A stretch of DNA of 64,000 bases. It comes from Sclerodactyla briareus (taxonomy: Eukaryota > Echinodermata > Holothuroidea > Dendrochirotida > Sclerodactylidae). Positions 14,591 to 29,500 of the stretch are shown one piece after another. The position numbers and the translations under genes are program-made. The stretch lies in the NCBI GenBank assembly GCA_026419785.1, contig JAODTK010005777.1:1-64000 (forward strand). Direction: 5' to 3'. The stretch's first letter is position 1. Each line of letters begins with the position of its first letter. Under the pieces are notes generated by a model. The model was not told where the DNA came from. It made no database searches and worked only from the letters and a program-made list of their open reading frames with translations.

Positions 14591-17500
14591 TAATAATAAT
14601 AATATAATAATATAATAATAATAATACTAGTAATAAACAAGAAAATAATATAATATAATAATCAGAATAGGGTAGAAACAGCCAACTTACCACACAATCC
14701 AGGCAAAGAAGGATATATGAGAGAAGAGGTAATAGTCGAAGAGCTCTGACATACAGAGGACGACGTCGAACGGCGATGGGCTTGAGGACGGAGCTCATCG
14801 GCAACGTGTACTTGCCGTAGAGGCGGGAAGACATTGATGGTGGTGTTCCAGAGGGTTGAGACCTTTACTGTTATAGGGAATCCTGGTCCTCTTGCGGCTG
14901 AAACTATGAGCGTAGATTGAAAAATTTGAAAAGTGAAAGGTAATAGTAGAGATCTGGCTTGGTAAGGAGTAGTAACCTGTATTATCAAATGGTAACGAGT
15001 TACAATTTGTTACCAAGAGTGAGGGAGACTGGTCTGGTCAAAAGTAAAATAGACCATGACAATCGTAAGTCTCCATAGAGTTACGGAGCTAGATGAAGTA
15101 CTAACGGATCTGTGAAAGTAGAAATTGTCATGTCGAGATCATTTATTGACTTTGGTAACAAGAGTACCTCTGTAGTTCGATAGTATGAGTTGAATATGTT
15201 ACAATAGCTCGACACGAATGTCTTCAAGTCCATCCACCTAACTGGATCCCGATGCCTGCTAAAGTTGAGGAGCCATATGAGGATCGTACAACAGAGCTGC
15301 CTGTGTCTAAATAAAAAAATTATAAAGGTAATTGTTTTTTCAAATCCCGGTAAACAGTATACAAGCATTGTTCCAATGTGTACCCTTGTAGAATGTTTAC
15401 TCTAACTGGATTTCGAAAAGTATGGAGTAAATTGTTGTTTGATTCGGCAAGTGTGAACAACCGACTTGGCTTTACCTCATTTGCTGTTCACCTGGATTTG
15501 AGTCTGAACTGTTTCTTCCTGATGAAAGTCTCACATGTAGACTGAGTGTAGTAGGGGAAAAAGAGGAATATGACTCACCCGCCTCTCTGTGGACTCTCTC
15601 CAGTCAGTTCATCAATACAATCTGGACTTTAGATCATCGGGCGGACCTCATCCTCCTCATCAGAATCATCGAAGCCCATCCCCTCATCACTGGCTACATA
15701 GAAACAATTACATACTGTCATTTCCTGCAATCTCATGAAACTCATCCGTCTCTCCTCGCTTCTTTATATAACATGCACCTCAATAACTCTCCTTCAGATG
15801 GTAGGTTTCGTTCCCCCCACCACATAACAATTCAATGAGTTGTTGTGTGTATTCTGATCCATGCACAATTTGCTTTTGTCAACCCTAAAGTACTAAGTAC
15901 ATCCACGGAGTGACCCTAACTGTTTTCCGTTGCAATATATCGTCCTCTTTCACCTTTCACAATCAGTTTCACAATTCACAAATTCACCAGTTTCCCACTT
16001 TCCACAAATGTTCAGTTCACACTTTGTTAACAGTTTCGGGATACTTGAATATTTTTAATGAGTTTCTTTATACAGGTCCCCTGAATAACATATCGTGTGG
16101 AAGGCACTGTAGGTTAATGGGCCTTGTCCATGGTCAAAATAGAAAACCTTTACATCACATGGACATTCCAAAAAATTCAATTAAGAGCGTGAAGCTTTAC
16201 TGGATGAGCTATTTGTTGAATTCATGTTCTATCAACCCATACATGGAGTTTCTCACAAAATTACCATAAATGCCACTTAACCCCATTCACAACGCCAATG
16301 TTCTCTTCCTCTCCGCCCGCCTCTTCGACGTGCTTGTCAAAGGGGCTGCCCTTATCGCTGAACTTCTGGAAGAACCCCCTCACGCTTCCCAGGGTTGGGG
16401 AGAAACGGGGCTCTTCCCCACCAGCTGATTCTCCTTGAAGGAGTGGGAGGAGGAATTGCGGAGGAAGCGGACCTCGTGGAGGTTGAGGTTGGTGAAGTTG
16501 GACTTGACCGGCAGATCTTCCCAGCCTCCCTCGTTCTCGGGGGTCTCCATGAACCTTCTCAGCCCTCCATCCGTTAACTGTGGACAGAGATTCAAAAGAT
16601 TCCATCCAGGTATAAAACCACATCTGGGAGCTTTTATTGAGCACCTTGAGGACAACTGCAGGATACAACAGAGGTTATATCATGGAGAATGGAACACTGT
16701 CTCGTATAGGTCCAACTCCCCCATTTCAATTTGCTGTTCCGATGAGTTTACTGGCCTTCAAATTTTGGTCCATTATGCCAGAGAATTGTGGAGAATCCAA
16801 TTGCGCATAAAACGCATGACGTCACACTTGGACAACCCTTGAAAATTAGTCATGTTATTTCCATTGTTTCGTTTGTTGGTCAACATTTAGCAGAGTTCTG
16901 TTGTTCTTTTCTCTCACCAAAGTAATCATCAACACCTATCAACCCCCTACAAATCCTCTCCCCTAGACTAAATGCTCTTTTTTGAAGTGAAATTAATGTT
17001 GAATTTCAATAGAAAGTAAAGATTGTTTGCAGGGTTGTGCAATTATGACATTTATTTTGCATGATTGGATGCTTTTAGATCTTGCGTAATACACATGCAC
17101 ACACTTCAAAAACTAATCCGTACATAAAGTCGAATGAACTTTGGGTTTGGCCTGACCCCATTCATTTTTCTCAGCTAATATATTAGCCCTTTATACTTCA
17201 CTCTGCAGTTGACAGACTCACCAAGGGGGCAAAGCTAAGTCCATTTCATTTCATAGCTAATGCACTATTATTGAACCCAACAGCCAAGATCAGAATATAT
17301 TCTGGCATTGTTGTGGTACTTGGCTGGAGATTCACCATAACTGTTTCCTTCCTCCACAGTGCAAGATAAGGTTGGGACAATTGTCAGTTATTTCACCAAT
17401 GAATGCTGAGATGTGATAAGCGGGACTACAAGAACATTTTGAACCGTTCGATCAAAGATGGTAATCTGTTATTTTGGCTGGGCAAATAAAAGGAACATAT

Positions 17501-20500
17501 TTCCTTGGGTTTTATAATTCAATGTGGGAGAAATGTTACCGGGGGTTACCCCCCGATCGTGAAAGACACACCCCACTGAGCGGGCTTGTCACACAATTCG
17601 GGCATCGAGGTATAGGGTTATCACTGAGGGTGTGAGTGTTAGTCTCTGCACAAATTGAACTTTGCATGAATGGAGCACGTTAAACAACTGCATAACCCAA
17701 GTGACTGAGTCAATGTTAACATTTTTTGGGAAGTAAAGGTAACCATACCATCAAGCTTCCCTTAAAATCCAACAGTTAGGAATTTGGATTAAACCATGCA
17801 AAATAGATACTCTGAATGGTCCCCCCTCCAATGTCCCTCACAGTCCATGTAAAAATGTTGGAGAGTAGAGAGGTAAGCCAAATCTACCGAGTTTTTCATG
17901 AAAACTTGGCAAACCTCATGCATAAATCATGCATAAATTAGCTATTATACATGTTAACTGACCTCCATGAACCCTAATCCATGATAAAAAAAAAAATTGG
18001 ACCTTGGTAACCATACCCACCAGCTTCATGAAAATCCAAAGCAACTTCAAGATTTCGCTAAATTATGCGAATTAGGTCCGTTGAATGACCTCCATTGACC
18101 GTGAATCTTTGATAAAAAGTTTTGGACTGAAGGTAGAACACATATTCACCAAGTTTCATGAAAATCCGACTAACTTAAATTTTCACATAAATTATGGCAA
18201 ATCGACAACTTCATTATTATTTTTAGCTGGAAACTTATCATGTCATCTACCTTATATCCGCAGCATGTGCCAAAACCAAGTCACCTATAGCACCTCTGGT
18301 TCACATCCGTATCTTGCAATGAGCCTAACAATTCTTAGGGGGGCCAAGTGCCACTAGAACTCTCTCTTAACTCCGGGGAGTCGATTGTTCAGTTTGCGTT
18401 GGCCCTTCCATAGACTGTTGTGTATACGTAGAGCACGAGTTCTCCTGCACTAATGGGCGTGGGGGGGGGGGCATTTGAAAGGCAGACATTCTATCCAGCT
18501 AATCGATTCCGACAAAAGGAAGAAAATTGACGATACAACCCCTCTCTTCTCGTTAATGAGCCTATAAACGTCTGTATCCTGGGATAGCAACTCCCTTGTG
18601 ATCATTCCTTAAATGGCGAGGGTTGGCTGAGGGGGTCTGCTGTCTGAAGGAAGAGTCATGTGGAGTACCGCTCAAGAGGGACTCCACAGAACTCTTGACC
18701 GGATGGTCTATCAACCTGCAAGATTAGAAACACATCTTTAGTTTGTTCAAAATGCACATACCCACTAACATGATTCATGGTGGAGAATCAGAGTGGATGT
18801 ACTGGGAGGTGACAACGTAATGGAGGGGGGGGTTAAAGAAAGGCAGGGTGGGCCGGTCAGGGCGATGGGACCAGCGTCATGGTGTGTAAAAGAATAGCAG
18901 AACGGTATCAGTGACGCGTTGCAAGCAAACATTCTGGTAAAGTTGAGCAGTCACGTATGTTTTTCTATATGTCTGTACTAAATTGCGATGCTCAATGTCC
19001 TGGACTTCACTGTCAGGGTTTCGCGGAAGTGGCTTCCTTGGTTACTGTGTTTTTCACGAATATTTGCAATAATCTTCGTCTTCAGCTGTGATCAAATCAC
19101 GTTGAACTTGAATCTCCCACTTATTCGTTCTGAAAATGTTTTGGTCCCGGAGTTCACCACTGATCGTCTTTCGGATGGGAATGTAAATGGCAGTCCCAGG
19201 AACAGTTGGGATTGGTTACACCCCCTCCTCAATATCACCTGTGCCCAGTCGAGGGGAGAAGGGGACATTATTTGGAGCTTGTTGTTCTTGTTGGTTCCTC
19301 TAGCATTTGTTCTCACGCTTTTGACCAAGTCCGGACATAGATGAAGTCATCATACTTCACGCTAGAGAGATCTGGCCTGTAGAAACCGTTTAACCTGCTG
19401 TTGACATCCTGGAAAAAATCATAAAAATGAAACTAATTACTTGAAAACTGATTCCCTCGTGTTCAGGATCACCACTTCAAGCTCATCTGTGAACATTAAC
19501 ATGTGAACCAGATGAAACCTTTGGTAACCTTGTCGATATACAAAAAGTCGCTATATCCACTCATTAATTGCTTCATGTGGGTATTACATGTCTCTGTTTT
19601 ACCCACTTTCAGAATGTCCAATATTGAGTCTTTCATTGCAAAGCTACACTCCGGCAGGATGAGTTGGGATAGACCGGTTGCCCCAACGTGTCCAGAAACT
19701 ACAGCAGCTCCACGTCGATTCCCTGCCACTTCAAATAATCGTAGTTCATTGTGCAGAGTGAAGCAAGCTTTGATCAGGAACACACGGGTTTGCCTGAAGT
19801 AGTATTTGCCAGGTTTGTAGGTTGGAAACTTGTTTGGGGCATATTATGATGCTGGTAATGCCAAAGCACATTTTATTGGAAATTTGTGCTGATTAAGAAC
19901 GTAAAAATTAATTACTATGTATGGGGTCTTATTCTACCATATTGTCTGAAGCCTTTGTCTATGCATGAATTTGAACACAACTTCCACTCACCTGTTTGGA
20001 AAATTGATCTTGTTAGTCACCCAGAACAGGACCCCCCCCCCCCCCATACAAGAACAGCAATAAACCCCGTCAATAGTACCCTCTATCTGACCACTCCACA
20101 TTGTATATAAATGGCCGTAGTGTCTTCCATTTGGGGTTGGTAAATCGGATTGGACGTGCACTTCTGCAACTTCTAACCACCATCTCCTGAACAGTTTTGA
20201 CTCTAAGTCAGCCACATTAACAAATAAACAAGTGAATACTTAAGTGAATTCTGATTCTCAACAGTTTATTTTCCAGTAAAATCTCACCTTCGTGTTTCAA
20301 ATTCTTTGAACTATCCCCCAGGGATTAGTTTCAATAACGTAATAATGGAGAATTGCTTTGTTTACCGCTCATTTTTTCGTCTCTTCAACCAACACAACTA
20401 ACCTTTTTTTTAATGCATCTCATGGAATAGGTTATCCCCGATTTAGATCCTTACAATTCAACACCAATCAGTAAGATGGGATCTATTGTGGGCCTATAAC

Positions 20501-23500
20501 GTTCACTGGTAGCAGCACTACAAGAAAGTTGAAAACTAATATCATTCAAGCATGAGTTGTAATGAAATAGGCTAAGGACTGGGTTAGAAGTATGTTATTT
20601 TAGTAAACTTTCTGGACTCTGAGCTAGTCACCATCACTATGAAAAGAACAGCATCATCGAGGTTGTAACATTTTTTTGGACCATGTTGTGGATAGGATTT
20701 GTTTGGAAACCTGTATGCCTATATGTACAATAGATCAGATTTAGCAAGCCAAGATAGTTCTCTCCCCTCATTATTCTGTCGGCTCCTGGTCTTGCCATCA
20801 ACCCTCCACCACCCCCTCACCTTCCTCCAAATATTACCTGCCATATCACTGCCTTATGGCCAAATGCTCAGTGTTTGTTTGATGTTTGTAGAGGGTGTGG
20901 ACAGAGGAAGGGAACTGCCCATAGGGGTGAATTCCAACCTCGTTCTGGAAATAAGATGAGAGAAAGATCTGTAATAGAGGGATTGAATTTAATCAAGCGC
21001 GGGAAAAAAATCACCCTGACTACTCTGCAAGAAAGGTTGAGTGTAGCCTCAGGATTAAAATGCATTCCATGACAAAAACAACATCCAATGCAAAAAGCCA
21101 ATAGGCGTGACTGGTTTTTAGCATTCAAGACTTGTCAAGTTACAGAAGGTCTTCCACACTTGACCCTGGACCTTTGACCTAGTGCCGAAACAATGGGGTG
21201 GTTTCATGTACCAGTATGGGGAATCTTACATATATGAGTAAGCATTGAGCTTGATCAAGCCAGGTAGGGGTCCAGTTACTGTCTTAACCAGGGGACCATC
21301 TCACAACACAACCACACGCACACCACACACACATAAAGGTCCAACACCACAAACAAACACCACACACAAAACCATATCCCACATGACTACCAAGATTCTC
21401 TGACTCCATCAAGGAATTAAAAACGAACACAGCCTAGTGAAGCTCCAAAACATAGTTCGAGCCCGATTTGCATGTGTGAGAGATTCGTACAGGGGGGGGG
21501 GAGAGGTCGAAACCCAAGGGAAGTGCGCCCTCACAAATGGCCTCACCCTCCTATTGGCAAATAAGTATAATTTATAGCACCATGGACACATGCGGTACAA
21601 GTATTTGCTTCAATTAACAGTTGCCAAAACATTATTGGACTGCAAACTCAGTTTTATTTCAATTTTATATTCGTATGATCAACCACCCCCCCCTTCCGTG
21701 CGTACGCAACTGGATGGATGTAAATATCTCATCTTATAAAAACTAACATTTGTTTAGAAGAGAACACACTTAAAGTATGCGGGAATGACCATCAGAATGC
21801 AGTAGGCCAAATACATTATCGTTCTTAATCGGCATTTTTAGGAAGAGATTCCACAGAATTAAATTCGCGTGATACGCATCCGCATCGGTACAATGTGCCT
21901 CTATTTGCTTTTCAGTGAGTGGTCTGCTTTCAGTTAGAACTGTTTTGCCTGGTAGAACTGATATATATTCTCTTCAAACCAAGTACTAGGATATATTCCA
22001 GCAAGGTGGCTCCGTCTCCAGCTCACATTGGATATCGCGATTTCTCACATGGTAACGGGACCGCATCCGCACATGTGGAATCCTAGCCTAAGACTGTCAG
22101 CGAGAGGCAATAGGTTCTGATGTATAATTGACGACCTTAGAGCAGCAAGAGTAATTATGGGCTAATGAATGAAACATTATATCCTCATGTATAAGTGGGC
22201 GATTGGCAATCACGTGACATTTTGACAACTAAAGCACTATTACACGATCGTGCATAAGGTTACCATGGAAAATAATTGGAACAAGCAACAACAAAAAAAA
22301 CCTATAAAGCATTTATGCAAAATGGTGACCATAAAATCCACGTAGAGTTCTTTCCCAGCACTCATATGACAGCAACTACAATATGGCTGATGCTGCTATG
22401 AAAAATTTTCCTGGTTGTTCAGGTAAAATAACATACATATCTGTATAACATTAGAATGCAACTTTATCACAGAAAAGTTCCACCAAACTTCCAAATAATA
22501 TCAATATGTCCAAAAATTTCAGCATTGGTGCTACATTAAAACAGTCCAAAAAAATGTCATTTATTTTATGCAATAGTCAATATACATTGAAAGATTAAAA
22601 TTTTCCTATTCAATCAGCTAATGCACATTGATAGAACGTTCAATCTTGAAATTTAGGAAAAACGATTGCAATCATACTAAAAATTCATTTTCTGTATATT
22701 ATTATAGACGGATGATAACTACCATCATCATTAATTAGTGATATTTTCAATATTGTTTTATTATTAAATATTCATCACCACTGTTCACCCTCCGTGTGTT
22801 TATGGTCATTTCTTGTTTGGCCTGCCCTCAATTGTTGTGAAGTAGATCTTCATCACCTCCAATAATGCCTTGCCATGTCGACCAGGCAGGGAATGTACGT
22901 CTCCAGTCAACATGCTAGATGGGTATATTTGAAATTCAACATGAAAGTCAACAAAACATCAGCACAACTGTGGCCATACACAAATTTCTAGATGTGAGAC
23001 AGTTTCCGTTACTTAAAAACTAAGTGACTGAACTATGATAGAAAACCAGTGAGATCCAACCCTAATGCCCTATGCCCTATTATTCATGGATATGAGCTCC
23101 TCCAGGAAGCTTTTTCTTCTTTCTATATAGAGAGATAGTGGATAGCCATTGTCAATATGATGCAGCGGTGATGAATCCTAATTAGTAATAACTGGACAAC
23201 TTGTGATCATCTTGCATGTCTCCTATTTCCTGACTGGCTACTCTAACCCAGTCCTGATCCCAATCTTGTCATTGGAACCATGTTACTGTCCCCCTCCTCT
23301 GCCTGCAAGACTGTAACCACAAGCACATCATGGGTCACACAACACCGTATTAGCTGAAGATTCATCTGCCGAAAGGTATCCTCACACCAGGAAGCCAAAA
23401 GCTTAGTGATTCCTTGATTCTTCTCTGACAACTATAGCCAGACACAAGACAACTGGAAGATTGTACAAGCTCATTACGGACAACATAAAATCTGACAATT

Positions 23501-26500
23501 TTCCTTTTTTCCAACCAACAACAAGGGTTCCTGTACTCTGTAAGAAAGCGACACACTAATTTTATAGTTTCAGACTTTGACCTCGGGGGGTTGTGACCGG
23601 GGGGGGGGTGGTCAGATGTGGCCTTTGACTGACCTCAAAACAATAGGGTTTCATTACTGTCCATGCGCTGGGAACAACATACCAGTATGAGCTTTCATCC
23701 ATCCGGTCGAGTTATTGTGTTTACAACCAAAATTTACCGAATATTGCTTTTTCATTCACAAATTTCCTATTTTTTGACCATCCCCCCCCCGCCTGCACCA
23801 AAATAATAGGGTTCCGTCCTCTCCATAAGAAACTAACAACACCAAATTTCAACAGATCAACCAGACCATTCGTGTTTACAAGGTTTTCAAACTTTGACCA
23901 CTGGTGACCTCAGATGACCTCTGATCCTGCCCCCAGAAACGCTAGTTTCCATGCACTAATCATGTGGAACACACATCCCAAAGATGAGCTTCAACATCCA
24001 TCCAGGTGGGTTGAGTTATCGTGTTTTTAAAAGGCCAAAATTGGCCAAAATCCTGACTTTTCACACTAAATTTCTGTTTTGACGAAGTTCACCAACGACT
24101 ATAACCAAAAACCAATAGGGTTCCTGTACTCCCCATAAGAAAGCTACACACCAAATTTCAACCTGATCAGACCACCATTCTGGACTCATCGTGTTTACAA
24201 GGTTTGCATCAGACTTGACCTCTGGTGATCTCTTACCTGACCCCCACAACACTAGGTTTCATGTACTCACCATGGGAAACCCACATACATATGCGTTTTT
24301 CTTCGATGCCATCCATTAAGGCGGGGTCAAGTTATCGGGTTTACAGCCAAAATTGGCCAAATTATAACTTTTCACAAATTCTCTGTTTTTGGCCACATTC
24401 ACCTCGAATAGGGTTCCTGTACTCCCCATAAGAAAGTTACCAACAACCCAAATTTTCAACCTGATCAGAACCAACCATTCTGGACTCATCGTGTTCACAA
24501 GGTTTTCAGACTTTGACATGATCTGGTGACCCTCAGAACTCGTGGTGACCTGCCCACAAAACATAGGGTTCATGGCACGTCATCATGGGGGCACACAATC
24601 CATATGACTTCAATCCATCCAGGTAGGTCGAGTTATCGTGTTTACAAGCCAACTTGGCCGAAATATGAACTTTTCCAACAAATTTTTCTGTTTGACCAAA
24701 GTTCACTAGCGCCTATACAAAACAATAGGGTTTCCTGTAAAAAAAACTCCTCATAAGAAAGCATTACACCCAATTTCAACGCTGATCGCCCACCATTCTG
24801 GGCTCATCTTGTTTACAAGGTTTTTTCGACTTTGACATCTGGTGATCTCAGATGACCTCTGACCTTACCCCCAAAACAAGAGGGTTCATGCACTCATCAT
24901 GGGGAACGCACATACTCAAATCTGAGCTTCATCCATCCAGGTGGGGTCAGTTATCGTGTTTACAAGCCAAAATTGGGCCAAATATTACTTTTTCAACAAT
25001 TCTCTGTTTGTCCAAATTCCCCTCGGACCTGAACCAAAAACAATAGGGTTTCCCCTGTACTCTCCATAAGAAAGCTATACACACACATTTCAACCTGATC
25101 AGATCCACCATTCTGGACTCTCGTGTTACAAGGTTTTTCAGACGTTGACATATCATCCGGTTACCCAAAAAAAAAAAATCAGATGAACCTCACCTACTCC
25201 AAAAACAAATAGAGGGTTCATGACTCATCATTGGGAACACACCATACCAAGTAATGAGCTTCATCCATCCAGTGGGGGTCGAGTTATGGTGTTACAACCG
25301 GCATCACATCCACACACAAACATACATCCACAACACACCCTGTCATGGACTGCATAGATTCCTCTGACTTCGCAAGGAATCAAAAAGTCGTCCATAATAT
25401 ATTTGGGGGTCTCGGCTGGGCGTGGTGAATTTAAGTACTGCGGCTATACTTTCGACTTTATCTGAAAGGTGGTTAGTCAAAGTACAAACGCTGAAAAATT
25501 CATTGAAATTGGTCCATTTTGGCTGTTTTGAAAATGCTGGACTAAGACAAAAAGGCTTTGTTTGGCTTTCGATTCCATATTATGGTATTCGTTGAACGCA
25601 TTACTGAGAGCCGCCCCCCCCATATACGGAAATTTTGTCTACTCCACTGTTCCATATAGAGAATTTAACAATCTTTACCTGGAATTATAATCAAGTTTTC
25701 CAAACCACTGCCCTAAATTACAATATGCGAGGGTCAAGGGTAACCACTCCCTCACCGAACACAACTCTTTAACTGCATCTTCTGGAACCTGGAGTCCATG
25801 AAACCGTGACCCGCTGGAACATAGCCGAGGACTGCTGGAATGCTAGGTTGTGGATGAACTGGTGAAGGTGCATAGAAGCTGGTGCATGGCATCGGAGATG
25901 GGGAAATGGGCAAAATACATACAAAATACCTACATACATGACAAAACATCAACACAACCCCACTCCTTCAAGCTGTACAAACTTCTTTACACAAATCAGG
26001 GGAGATAGTAGACTAGTATTTTAGTCGAGTTCATACTGGCTTGATCTGAAGCACTGCACTCATGTGGATAATTACAGGCTTTCTGGCCATAAAGTCGTCA
26101 GGGGGCACATTCTCTCTTCGTAACTTCACCATTTTACAGACAGGGACAGGAGTCAGTCCTTCCCCTCACAAGAAAATGAGAGGGGGGTGGGGGGGGGGGG
26201 AATTGGTAGGTAGAAAATGTACTGCCCCACTCTACTATGATACAGACGATGGCTGGTTGGCCTGACTCGGTCTTAACAATCCAACTCTCTAAGGCTCCTG
26301 AAGTTGAAGCAACAGCCATGAGTTCGGGGGAGAAGACACACAGCTCTAGACATCTTTACACAGCGGAGTCAAAAGCCTTGTGAAAATCAATATAACCCAT
26401 ACAGGGCAAACCAGTCAACACAGGTGAACTACTTTCTTAGAAATTCAACCTTGTGGTTTCGACTCTCAAACAACCAAGTGGAAGTCTGTGATAACAAGGA

Positions 26501-29500
26501 CCATGAGCTATGTGATTGGTTGGCTGACAAGTTTAGAAAGCAATGTCAGCTCAGCTCTGGCTAAGGCATTTCAGGAGATTGATCTCCAGCTCTGCCCCAC
26601 TCATGAATATTAATTAGATCAGCACCCAGAAGCGATTGGGACCATCTACACCATTACAATGGAAATCACAAATCAAGCTGTCGAGAATTTCTGACTATAT
26701 GTTGATGATTGATCAGTAAAACTTGCCACTTGGAATATCATTTGAGGGGCAACAAACACAAATACCATAGTCAATTTCGTACTCCTCAATAATGAATCAG
26801 TCACGAGCAAGTTTAGGGAATTTCAGATATAGGGTTGTCAGAAACTTGGCATTGGAATTATCGGCTCACAGGCTTGCCCACTTCATTGTTAGAATTTAGT
26901 CTGAACCCCTTACAAATTTCATCACCAAAATATACTTTTCAGGATATTTCCATGTGATTTGAAATTCATTCCAATTCACAATAGGATAAGTTCTGCTGTA
27001 CTCACCTCAGTTTTACCTAAGAGGTTGTTGCTTGAAGTTTCTCGTAATGCCTCCACATCGAAGTCTTACAAGGCTTGGCGAGAGTTGTCTAAATGTTCCT
27101 TGAGAGAAAGAAGAAAGAGTGTCCCTGCTAGAGGCCAAACAATGCACCTGCACTTTTTTTTCGTTTATCACCCTCCTCCACAGCAGGCCATAGAAATATG
27201 GATGGAATACATATTACGTGCACTTAGGGCATGACACAATCTTTCGACCACTCCTCACACTAATGTCATTTGAGGCTAAGTAGACCAGTAGATATCCTCT
27301 AACAGCAATGCCAAACGAAACCACGGGATGGATAAGAACCATCCAGCCTCATTTGAAAGGAACATTTTTCGTATTATGGAATGATGGATTAGCGAAATCT
27401 AGTTGCTCTCAACCACAAATAATCGAACACCCGCGAATCACTGCTTAAAGGGTTCAAAGTTACTGGGATAACTATTGCAACAATTAATCACCATCAACTC
27501 TAATCATTGAACAACAAGATACCTTCCCTGGTGATTTACCTGGTGAACACTGCAGCCATATTTCATATTTCATTATTATCCCATCTAGTTAAAGTATAGA
27601 AGGGAGGGAGATAGAAGTACCAGGATACAATTCAAATGATTCAACTAGATTAAAAAGTAGCAGGTACGAACCGTCAATTTCACTTTACATGTCTAAGCCC
27701 CCAAAAAGAATTCTCCTTATTTACTCCTTATTCCAATTCTATTATGAATAAGGGGTTGCAAAACATATACTTGCCTCGATCATTTCAAGAGGGCTTGCCG
27801 TTGGAACTCAATTCACTGTGAAGAGAGAGCAGACATCAATTTTGACAGGATTCAGGGTGGATTTTTGATGCTGGAGTTGCCCTCAACACGAGCATTAGTC
27901 TAGTGTTATCGAATAATGTACATTACACACACATAGGTAACAAATAGGCCTAATGATAACATTGTCAAAATCAACACTATCCGCCATTTAACATGTTTAG
28001 CTGCAATTATTACTAAATAGGACAAGGCTGATCGCTGAATACCACGGCCGACAGTAGGATTATATCCCCGACGTTATTGCTTATCATATTTGCAATTAAT
28101 ACTGCTGGACTTTGTTGCCACGAACCAAGCTGAATCGGCGACACTCCTAACTGGTTAGTTTCTGATGAGCTATGCACTGTTAAAAGTTGCCAGATGTTTC
28201 CAGAGATGTTGGAGGGGCACTTATTACTGTATCATCCATCATCTATAATTTAACCAGTATATCGTCAGCAAGTGACTTTTATCATTCTTCTGTAGTTTGA
28301 AGGCCGTCAGAATTTGAAGATCAAGAACAATAAGCCTCAACAATGATAAAAATGAATGCTATCATTCGATACTCATATACAGGAAGGGCTTCAGTCAGAA
28401 GTACAGACTCAAATAATTTCGTTCTGGAAAAATGCCACAGAAAACCATTCAACGAATGTGGACCTAATACTATCAATTAAACAGATTCTTCATTCAATTG
28501 TATTTCTTATATAAGTCAATCATTAGATTACTTGCAGTAGTGTAGGCTTCATGCCTGGGAAAGGAGGACATGAAATAAAGGCGATGGAACTTCAACAATG
28601 TTGTCTATATCTGCAGCATCACAGTGGGATTGAGACAAGGTGTAAGTTTGTCTGGCAAGGCAAATCTCTATTCTGATGCTTGTTCATGAACAAGTGAATG
28701 GTGGTTGACACCTATTTTTCCTGGACTGTTTCCGAAGTTTCAGGTAAAGAAGCTCTTTGGAGTGAAAGAAAGACGGGTCAAACACCCACACCCCAAATCC
28801 AGGATCGCAAGATGCCCTTGTTAGGTCTGTTCTAATTTAATAAGGAGAGACTGGTGATGTCCCAGGCAGATAATTTGACACATGCCACACAGTATTAATA
28901 GGCTATAGTCGTTATCGTTTTGAACATTTCTTGAACTAATTCCTATTATTCAACGAGGACTCCCAAATTTTCAGATGACGATAAGCCTGCATGGTATCCG
29001 TGACAGCGGCCTCACCTTATACACTGTAATGCCTGAAGGTGACGGCAGCCTTCTGGCACTCAAACAGGCGGGATTGCACCAGGATAAATCCTCCTCCTAG
29101 AATAGATGAGAATATTCTCTCAATAACATTCGCAAAACAACCACTGGTTCATGGAATCTGTGACTATGATTAACTACTCCCCATATTGCACTCTCTACCT
29201 TCCCTGATAACCCTATCAAGTACCTGGCAGTAACACAATCTGGGATGGCAATAAACCAACCCCTTTGTCTTTCCCCTCATTTATCAGCTCAATAAACCAC
29301 CTTATAATTCATTTATCTCAGCTACAACATTTCACTGAAGGGTACTCGATCATTGAGGTAGGTTCAGGGTCCCATCTAGGCAGGTTGGATATTTAAAGAT
29401 GATAGCATTAGTCAATTGATTGATGGGAGCCAAGTAAGGCTCTTAAAGCCACTCTTGCCGATTGAATCCGTGGGTGAGCACCCGCACTTCTCTTCTCTCT

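Noticed and set aside
14293-14834. Long Ile/Leu/Tyr-rich minus-strand frames
   Set aside because: They are the translation of the (AAT)n microsatellite. Only the part above 14691 overlaps a real VPS50 exon, in other frames.
15200-15315. Exon-like stretch with a strong minus-strand acceptor (RHRDPVRWMDLKTF)
   Set aside because: It lies between two adjoining VPS50 exons and has no counterpart in syndetin, so it is probably intronic.
20100-20215. Minus-strand frame KTVQEMVVRSC resembling the syndetin HNTVFQVV region
   Set aside because: It is on the wrong side of the 20.9-kb exon, and the true match for that region is at 25.8 kb.
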